Assembly: GCA_900553175.1 (NCBI GenBank)
Contig: USCH01000016.1
Span: forward strand, 1 to 32,633
DNA: 32,633 nucleotides
Direction: 5' to 3'
From: an uncultured Alistipes sp.
GTDB lineage: Bacteria > Bacteroidota > Bacteroidia > Bacteroidales > Rikenellaceae
The notes under the pieces are model-generated. The model made no database searches. It was not told the DNA's origin and worked only from the letters and a program-made list of their open reading frames with translations. Within the stretch, counting starts at the first letter, position 1; every line of letters starts with the position of its first letter. Position numbers and translations under genes: made by a program. Of the stretch, positions 28,089 through 32,633 are shown piece after piece.

Positions 28089-29502
28089 ACCGACCTTCCA
28101 CCGCAGGCTCTTCCTCTGGCTGCTCTCCTACTCGTGGCTCATGGTGCTCTGTTTCGCCGCGTTCCAGTACCACCGCGAACGGAGGTTCAAGGCCGAGGAG
28201 CTGAACGGCCGGCTGCAGGCCGTCAATGAGGCGCTGCTCGCGGCGGTCGACGGCGCGGAGAGCGTCGTCCGGCCCGAAAACCTGCCGCAGACGGAGGGGC
28301 TGCGCGTCAGCGTGATCGATTTGCAGGGACGGGTCCTCTTCGACAACTCGCTCGATTCCCTGCCGGCGAAAAACCACCTCGAAAGGGAGGAGATCGCAGC
28401 CGCCCTCGAACACGGTTCGGGATACACGATCCGGCGGCACAGCGCAAGCACGGGCCGGACCTATTTCTACTCCGCCCGCCGGGGAAAGACACGGATCGTC
28501 CGCACGGCCCTGCCCTACTCCGTGCCGCTGCGGGAGCTGCTCCGGGCGGACTACGGATTCCTCTGGTTCATGATCGGCATCACGTCGGCGATGAGCCTGC
28601 TCGGCTATTTCGCCACGCGCCGCGTGGGGCTCCACGTCTCGCGACTCAACCGTTTCGCCGAAAGGGCCGAACGCGGCGAGCGCATCTTCGACACGGAGCC
28701 TTTCCCGCACGACGAACTGGGCGACCTGTCGAACCACATCGTGCGCCTCTACGCCCGCCTGCAGCAGGCCGTCGCCGACCGCGACCGCGAGCACCGGATC
28801 GCCCTGCACGAGGAGCAGGAGAAGATAAGGATCAAGAAACAGCTCACCAACAACATCAATCACGAACTGAAAACTCCGGTCGCGTCGATGCGCGCCTGTC
28901 TCGAAACGCTCATGACCCACAAGGACCTCGCGCCGGAGAAACGCGACGAGTTCATCGCCCGGTGCTATGCCGGCTGCGAGCGGCTGAAGAATCTGCTGGA
29001 CGATGTGTCGCTCATCACCCGGATGGACGACGGCGGCGGGGCGATTGCGAAAACCGAGGTCGACCTGCGGGAGATCATCGCCGAGGTGTGCGACGAGTTC
29101 CGCCCGGAGGCGGCGGAAAAAGGGGTCGGAATTCTGAACGGGGTCTCCGCCGGAATCCTCCTCCGGGGCAATGCCGCCCTGCTGGCATCCGTTTTCCGCA
29201 ATCTGATCGGGAATGCCCTGGCGCATTCGGGATGCCGCCGGATCGAAATCCGGCAGCTCGCGTCGGACGGAGAGACGGTTGCGCTGTCGGTCGCCGACGA
29301 CGGCTGCGGCGTGGCCGAGGAGCATCTGCCGCACCTGTTCGAACGCTTCTACCGCGTGGACAAGGGGCGGTCGCGCCAGGCCGGAGGCACGGGGCTGGGG
29401 CTCTCCATCGTCAGAAATGCCGTTCTGTGGCACGGCGGCGACATTTCGGTGGAGAACCGGCGCGGCGGCGGGCTGCTGTTCCGCATTACGTTGAAAAGAT
29501 AG
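28066..29502 (+). CDS. PhoR-like membrane sensor histidine kinase
   Basis: A 478-aa kinase. TM1 is about residues 16-34 and TM2 about 164-183, enclosing an extracytoplasmic sensor domain (about 40-160) with LRVSVIDLQGRVLFDN and RTYFYSARRG. HAMP-like and coiled-coil sequence (about 184-255) follows. The HisKA domain has His266 in NNINHELKTPVASMRA. The HATPase domain has the N-box VFRNLIGNALAHS, the G1-box DDGCGVAEEHLPHLFERFYRVDKGRSRQAGGTGLGLSIV and a C-terminal Gly-rich stretch. ATG 28072 is an alternative start two codons on. It overlaps the regulator by 23 nt, so the two are coupled. Confidence 0.93.
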   Translation: MAMASWSKPTFHRRLFLWLLSYSWLMVLCFAAFQYHRERRFKAEELNGRLQAVNEALLAAVDGAESVVRPENLPQTEGLRVSVIDLQGRVLFDNSLDSLPAKNHLEREEIAAALEHGSGYTIRRHSASTGRTYFYSARRGKTRIVRTALPYSVPLRELLRADYGFLWFMIGITSAMSLLGYFATRRVGLHVSRLNRFAERAERGERIFDTEPFPHDELGDLSNHIVRLYARLQQAVADRDREHRIALHEEQEKIRIKKQLTNNINHELKTPVASMRACLETLMTHKDLAPEKRDEFIARCYAGCERLKNLLDDVSLITRMDDGGGAIAKTEVDLREIIAEVCDEFRPEAAEKGVGILNGVSAGILLRGNAALLASVFRNLIGNALAHSGCRRIEIRQLASDGETVALSVADDGCGVAEEHLPHLFERFYRVDKGRSRQAGGTGLGLSIVRNAVLWHGGDISVENRRGGGLLFRITLKR

Positions 29503-29508
29503 CAAGCC

Positions 29509-29925
29509 ATGTGGAGATCGTATGCGCTTCTTTCCGCCCTGTTCGCCGCCCTGACGGCCATCTTCGCCAAGATCGGCGTCAGGGGGCTGGACTCCGATCT
29601 GGCCACGGCCATCCGCACGACCGTGGTCCTGTTCCTGACGTGGGGCATCGTCATCGCGGCCGGCGAGGCTTCCTCGATCCGCACCATCGGCCGGACCTCG
29701 TGGACGTTTCTCATCCTGTCGGGGCTGGCGACGGGATTGTCGTGGCTCTGCTATTTCAAGGCCCTCTCCCTCGGCGACGTTTCGCGCGTGGCTCCGATCG
29801 ACAAGCTGAGCGTGGTGTTCACCATACTGCTCGCAGCCCTTCTGCTGAAGGAGCCCGTAACGCCCCGAACCTTGCTCGGCGGAGCGCTGATCGCGGCCGG
29901 AAGCGTCATCATGCTGATAAGATGA
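29509..29925 (+). CDS. Small single-repeat EamA-family membrane protein
   Basis: A 138-aa hydrophobic protein with about five TM segments, a single EamA/DMT repeat rather than the usual two. The motifs LTAIFAKIGVRGLDSDLATAIRTTVV, GLATGLSWLCYFKALSLGDVSRVAPIDKLSVVFT and LLGGALIAAGSVIML are typical of the short EamA proteins annotated at about 140 aa in many bacteria; these are presumed to act as dimers. It starts 6 nt after the kinase stop, so it is probably the third gene of the PhoB/PhoR-like operon. The substrate is unknown. Confidence 0.88.
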   Translation: MWRSYALLSALFAALTAIFAKIGVRGLDSDLATAIRTTVVLFLTWGIVIAAGEASSIRTIGRTSWTFLILSGLATGLSWLCYFKALSLGDVSRVAPIDKLSVVFTILLAALLLKEPVTPRTLLGGALIAAGSVIMLIR

Positions 29926-29948
29926 GGCGGAGGGTGCTTTCGGGCCGC

Positions 29949-29992
29949 TGTAACAAAAGATTAAACGCCGTGAAATATTTATGAAATGTCCG
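29949..29992 (+). promoter_or_regulatory. Putative Pho box: four tandem 11-bp units before the PiT gene
   Basis: Units TGTAACAAAAG, ATTAAACGCCG, TGAAATATTTA and TGAAATGTCCG follow one another without gaps from 29949. Each starts with a T-[GT/TT]-AA-like core, repeated every 11 bp. The first two units match the repeat before the PhoB-like gene (GTAAC/TTAAAC against TTAAG/TTAAAC, same spacing). This is the architecture expected for cooperative binding of an OmpR/PhoB-type dimer. Confidence 0.5.
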
Positions 29993-29993
29993 T

Positions 29994-30028
29994 GCGCTTA
30001 TTTTGGGCCGTGAAACCCAAATAAGCGC
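29994..30028 (+). promoter_or_regulatory. Inverted repeat overlapping the PiT promoter and leader
   Basis: GCGCTTATTTTGGG (29994-30007) and CCCAAATAAGCGC (30016-30028) pair fully with one bulged T and an 8-base spacer. The repeat ends 3 nt before the PiT ATG. The left arm contains TTATTTTG (29998-30005), a near-consensus -7 box. If transcription starts near 30012, only the right arm is in the mRNA, so this would be a DNA operator. In read-through RNA it would instead form a hairpin at the start codon. Confidence 0.55.
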
Positions 30029-30031
30029 TTT

Positions 30032-32329
30032 ATGGATCCTTTGTTTCTGTGCGTGGTCGCCTTCCTGTTCCTGCTGGCGATCTTCGATCTTTCGGTCGGC
30101 GTGAGCAACGACGCCGTGAATTTTCTCAACTCCGCCATCGGCTCGCGGGCAGCGTCGTTCCGGCGCATTCTGATCGTCGCCTCCGTCGGCGTCTTCATCG
30201 GGGCGGCCATGAGCAACGGCATGATGGACATCGCCCGCCACGGCATCTTCCGTCCCGAACATTTTTCGTTCTACGACCTGATCTGCATCTTCATGGCGGT
30301 GATGGTGACCGACGTCATCCTGCTCGACGTGTTCAACACGCTGGGCATGCCGACCTCCACGACGGTCTCGATGGTCTTCGAACTGCTCGGCGCGACGTTC
30401 GTCGTCTCGCTGCTCAAGATGGCTTCCGACAGCACGGGCTTGGGATTCAGCGATCTGCTGAACACCGAAAAGGCGCTCTCCGTGATTCTCGGGATCTTCC
30501 TCTCGGTGGCCGTCGCCTTCTTCTTCGGCACGCTCGTGCAGTTCCTCGCCCGAATGATCTTCTCGTTCAACTACCGAAGCCGGCTGAAAGGAAAGATCGG
30601 CATCTTCGGAGGTCTGTGCATCACGGCGATCGTCTATTTCCTGCTCATCAAGGGGGCCAAGGACCTCACCTTCATGACCCCGGAGGTCAAGGCCCTGATC
30701 CGCGAACACACGCTTCCGATCCTCGGCGTCTGCTTCGCCGGCTCCGCCCTCGTCATGCAGCTGCTGCACGCGCTGCATGTGAACGTGCTGAAGGTCATCG
30801 TGATGACGGGCACCTTCGCGCTGGCCATGGCGTTCGCGGGCAACGACCTGGTGAACTTCATCGGCGTGCCGCTCTCGGGGCTGGCTGCCTATCGGGACTA
30901 TGCCGCGAACGGCGCCCACGACGCCCACGGCTTTCTGATGGATTCGCTCAACGGTCCGGCCGACACGCCGCTCGTGTTCCTGGTCGGCGCGGGCCTGATC
31001 ATGGTGCTGTCGCTCGCCACCTCGAAAAAGGCCCGCAACGTCACGAAAACCGAAATCGGACTGGGCAGCCAGCATGCGGGCGAGGAGATGTTCGGCTCCT
31101 CGCGGCTGGCCCGGCGTCTGGTGCGGTGGACGCTTTCGGCCTTCGCATGGATCCGCCGCGCAACCCCTCGCCGCATCCGGCTCTGGTTCCGCCGGCGTTT
31201 CGATGCGGAGCAGAGCATCCTGGAGCCGGGCGCGTCGTTCGACCTGATTCGCGGATCGGTGAACCTCGTGCTTGCGGGAGCGTTGATCGCGCTGGGCACC
31301 TCGCTCAAACTGCCGCTGTCGACCACCTTCGTCACCTTCATGGTCGCCATGGGGTCGTCGTTGGCCGACCGTGCGTGGGGACGCGAGAGCGCGGTGTTCC
31401 GCATCACGGGGGTGATTTCGGTCATCGGCGGATGGTTCCTCACGGCCGGAGCGGCCTTCATCGGTGCGGGAATCATCGTGTTTTTCATGCACTGGGGCGG
31501 AGTATGGGTCATGTCCGCGTGCGCTGCGCTCACCGTCTTCCTGCTCGTGCGGAGCAACCGCCGTTTCCGGGCCAGGAAGAGCGAGGAGGAGGGCGACGCC
31601 CTTTTCCAGACCATCCTTTCGACCGAGGACGACACCCGCACCTGGGACCTGCTGCTGCTCTACATGACCGAACAGCAGCGGAAATTCATCCTCTTCGCCG
31701 CTGCGGGCTACCGCACCATCACCGATGCGTTCATCCGCGAGGCGGTCCGCACGCTCGATAAGGCCGAGGGCGATCTGGCGCGGCAGAAGGAGCTGCTGAA
31801 GAGCGCCCGGCGCAAGGAGACGCTGTGTCTGCGCAAGGTGAACCGGGAGGTGGCGATCGAAAAGAGCGCCTGGTTCCATCTGGCCAACGACTGCTGCATC
31901 TCGATGCTCTACAACCTGCGGCGCATCAACGAGGTGTGCAAGGAGCATGTCGACAACAACTTCCTGCCGCTCGCCCCTCATCATGTCGCCGAGTTCCGGA
32001 CCGTGCGCACGCAGGTCGCCGCGCTGTTCGACGACACGCTGGCCGAGCTCGGGACCTCCGGAATCGGAAACATCCCGGCGCTGCGGCAGCGTTGCGACGA
32101 CATCAAATGGCTGATTTCCGGCATGTACCACAAGCTGCACGACCGGCTGCACGAGGGCGATCCGTCGGCCATGACCGTGCTGTACGTCTATCTCAACCTG
32201 CTTCAGGAGACCCGGGAGATGGTGGCCAATCTGCGCAAATACCTGCGCGCCTATGCCAAGCTCCGCGATACGGAGTTCTCCGGCAGCCGGATTCCCGAAT
32301 ACGCGGCATCGGATTCCGAAAACGAGTGA
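30032..32329 (+). CDS. PiT-family inorganic phosphate transporter with PhoU-like C-terminal domain
   Basis: A 765-aa protein. The N-terminal transport part (about 1-510) has the two PiT signatures: FDLSVGVSNDAVNFLNSAIGSR near the start and GNDLVNFIGVPLSGLAAY near residue 270. Other conserved stretches are LGMPTSTTVSMVFELLGA and LPLSTTFVTFMVAMGSSLADRAWG. TM helices are clear up to about residue 510. The remaining 250 residues are soluble and helical, with LYMTEQQRKFILFAAAGYRTITDAFIREAV and VLYVYLNLLQETREMVANLRKYLRAY, resembling PhoU-like four-helix proteins. Such a tail could regulate transport or report phosphate flux to the PhoR-like kinase (inference). It has its own promoter region carrying 11-bp repeats. 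Confidence 0.93.
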   Translation: MDPLFLCVVAFLFLLAIFDLSVGVSNDAVNFLNSAIGSRAASFRRILIVASVGVFIGAAMSNGMMDIARHGIFRPEHFSFYDLICIFMAVMVTDVILLDVFNTLGMPTSTTVSMVFELLGATFVVSLLKMASDSTGLGFSDLLNTEKALSVILGIFLSVAVAFFFGTLVQFLARMIFSFNYRSRLKGKIGIFGGLCITAIVYFLLIKGAKDLTFMTPEVKALIREHTLPILGVCFAGSALVMQLLHALHVNVLKVIVMTGTFALAMAFAGNDLVNFIGVPLSGLAAYRDYAANGAHDAHGFLMDSLNGPADTPLVFLVGAGLIMVLSLATSKKARNVTKTEIGLGSQHAGEEMFGSSRLARRLVRWTLSAFAWIRRATPRRIRLWFRRRFDAEQSILEPGASFDLIRGSVNLVLAGALIALGTSLKLPLSTTFVTFMVAMGSSLADRAWGRESAVFRITGVISVIGGWFLTAGAAFIGAGIIVFFMHWGGVWVMSACAALTVFLLVRSNRRFRARKSEEEGDALFQTILSTEDDTRTWDLLLLYMTEQQRKFILFAAAGYRTITDAFIREAVRTLDKAEGDLARQKELLKSARRKETLCLRKVNREVAIEKSAWFHLANDCCISMLYNLRRINEVCKEHVDNNFLPLAPHHVAEFRTVRTQVAALFDDTLAELGTSGIGNIPALRQRCDDIKWLISGMYHKLHDRLHEGDPSAMTVLYVYLNLLQETREMVANLRKYLRAYAKLRDTEFSGSRIPEYAASDSENE

Positions 32330-32455
32330 CGGAGCCGAACGAGGCCGTCCGGATGCCTGCGCTTGCGGCGGTGCCCGCACCTTGTCGGGAAGCTGCGAGG
32401 GCGCCGGAGCTTTCCGGAATCGCATTGCGGAAGAATCTGCCTTCTCGGCCGCTCG

Positions 32456-32481
32456 GCCCGCCCCGATCATTCGGGGCGGGC
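32456..32481 (+). terminator. Hairpin downstream of the PiT gene
   Basis: GCCCGCCCCGA (32456-32466), loop TCAT, then TCGGGGCGGGC (32471-32481): an 11-bp perfect stem followed only by CTTCG rather than a T-run. It is a probable transcription end. The remainder of 32330-32552 shows no gene. Confidence 0.6.
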
Positions 32482-32552
32482 TTCGCCGGTCCGGGCGTCC
32501 GGGGCGTCGATGCGAAAATCGCTCTCCGGAACGGTTAAAGTGTCGTGAAAAA

Positions 32553-32583
32553 TTTGGAGTTTCGATTTTTTCATCTATCTTTG
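32553..32583 (+). promoter_or_regulatory. Promoter of the right-edge tRNA
   Basis: TTTG (32553-32556), 19 bases, TATCTTTG (32576-32583): identical in both boxes and spacing to the promoter of the tRNA-Gly at the left end of the window. Confidence 0.85.
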
Positions 32584-32603
32584 CACTCGCAAACGCGCAA
32601 TTT

Positions 32604-32633
32604 GCGGAAATAGCTCAGTTGGTAGAGCGCAAC
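32604..32633 (+). tRNA. tRNA gene cut by the window edge, probably tRNA-Gly
   Basis: GCGGAAATAGCTCAGTTGG and then TAGAGCGCAAC form the acceptor 5' strand, the D-arm and the first bases of the anticodon stem. The acceptor strand is the same as in tRNA-Gly(CCC) at 62-134. The anticodon is outside the window. A GCC anticodon is likely from the known Bacteroidetes tRNA-Gly sequence but cannot be seen here. Confidence 0.85.

Noticed and set aside
29909..32470. An 853-codon minus-strand frame over the PiT gene, and similar long antisense frames over lepA, trpB and pheT
   Set aside because: Same codon-bias artefact. Compositions are Arg/Asp/Glu/His-biased without recognisable motifs, and the sense genes are certain.
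1..32633. Mobile elements, CRISPR arrays, restriction or toxin-antitoxin systems
   Set aside because: No transposase, integrase, terminal repeats, regularly spaced repeats or defence-type proteins were found among the coding regions; nearly all space is filled by ordinary chromosomal genes.

Overview
The window is chromosomal DNA from a GC-rich member of the Bacteroidales. An Alistipes-like (Rikenellaceae) organism is my best guess, inferred from gene content and base composition and not from a search. The main support is the promoter grammar: many genes and both tRNAs are preceded by the Bacteroidetes sigma-ABfr type signal TTTG-N19/20-TAnnTTTG. Start codons mostly lack Shine-Dalgarno sequences. 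The gene set includes a MATE exporter, a DcaP-like porin, a carboxypeptidase-regulatory-like outer-membrane barrel, a DUF4890-type protein and a long PiT transporter. I see no phage, insertion sequence, CRISPR array or rRNA.

Layout. 1-2358: tRNA-Gly(CCC) and lepA on the minus strand, then a block of 75-bp tandem repeats. 2359-4323: an EamA transporter and a beta-propeller lipoprotein (+), ending at a large inverted repeat. 4487-6058: a stand-alone TrpB2-type tryptophan synthase beta chain (-) behind a complete attenuator, made of a promoter, a short leader peptide with three consecutive Trp codons, and a 16-bp terminator hairpin followed by eight Us. 6155-12051: pheT, mazG, a gamma-carbonic-anhydrase-like protein, and a LytS/LytR-type two-component pair (+). 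12184-15753: a Spy/DUF4890-like secreted protein and a large outer-membrane barrel (+). 15917-20776: a four-gene export operon (-) of TolC, HlyD and two ABC-2 permeases with no ATPase. 20891-23127: a RibD-like protein with its domains in reversed order, overlapping a membrane metallophosphoesterase (-). 23383-24735: a DcaP-like porin. 24798-27175: an AraC regulator divergent from a MATE pump. 27393-32329: a phosphate module of a PhoB-like regulator, a PhoR-like kinase, a small EamA protein and a PiT transporter with a PhoU-like tail. The window ends inside a second tRNA, probably also tRNA-Gly.

The most striking signals are four. (1) The LytS-type kinase at 9989-11305 carries, between its first two membrane segments, about 70 residues that look like the RNA-binding OB fold of transcription terminator Rho, in a position predicted to lie outside the cytoplasm. 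(2) The trp attenuator upstream of trpB2. (3) Matching 11-bp-period TTAA-type repeats stand upstream of both the PhoB/PhoR-like operon and the PiT gene, as expected for a Bacteroidetes Pho box. (4) The RibD-like protein has its reductase half first and its deaminase half second.
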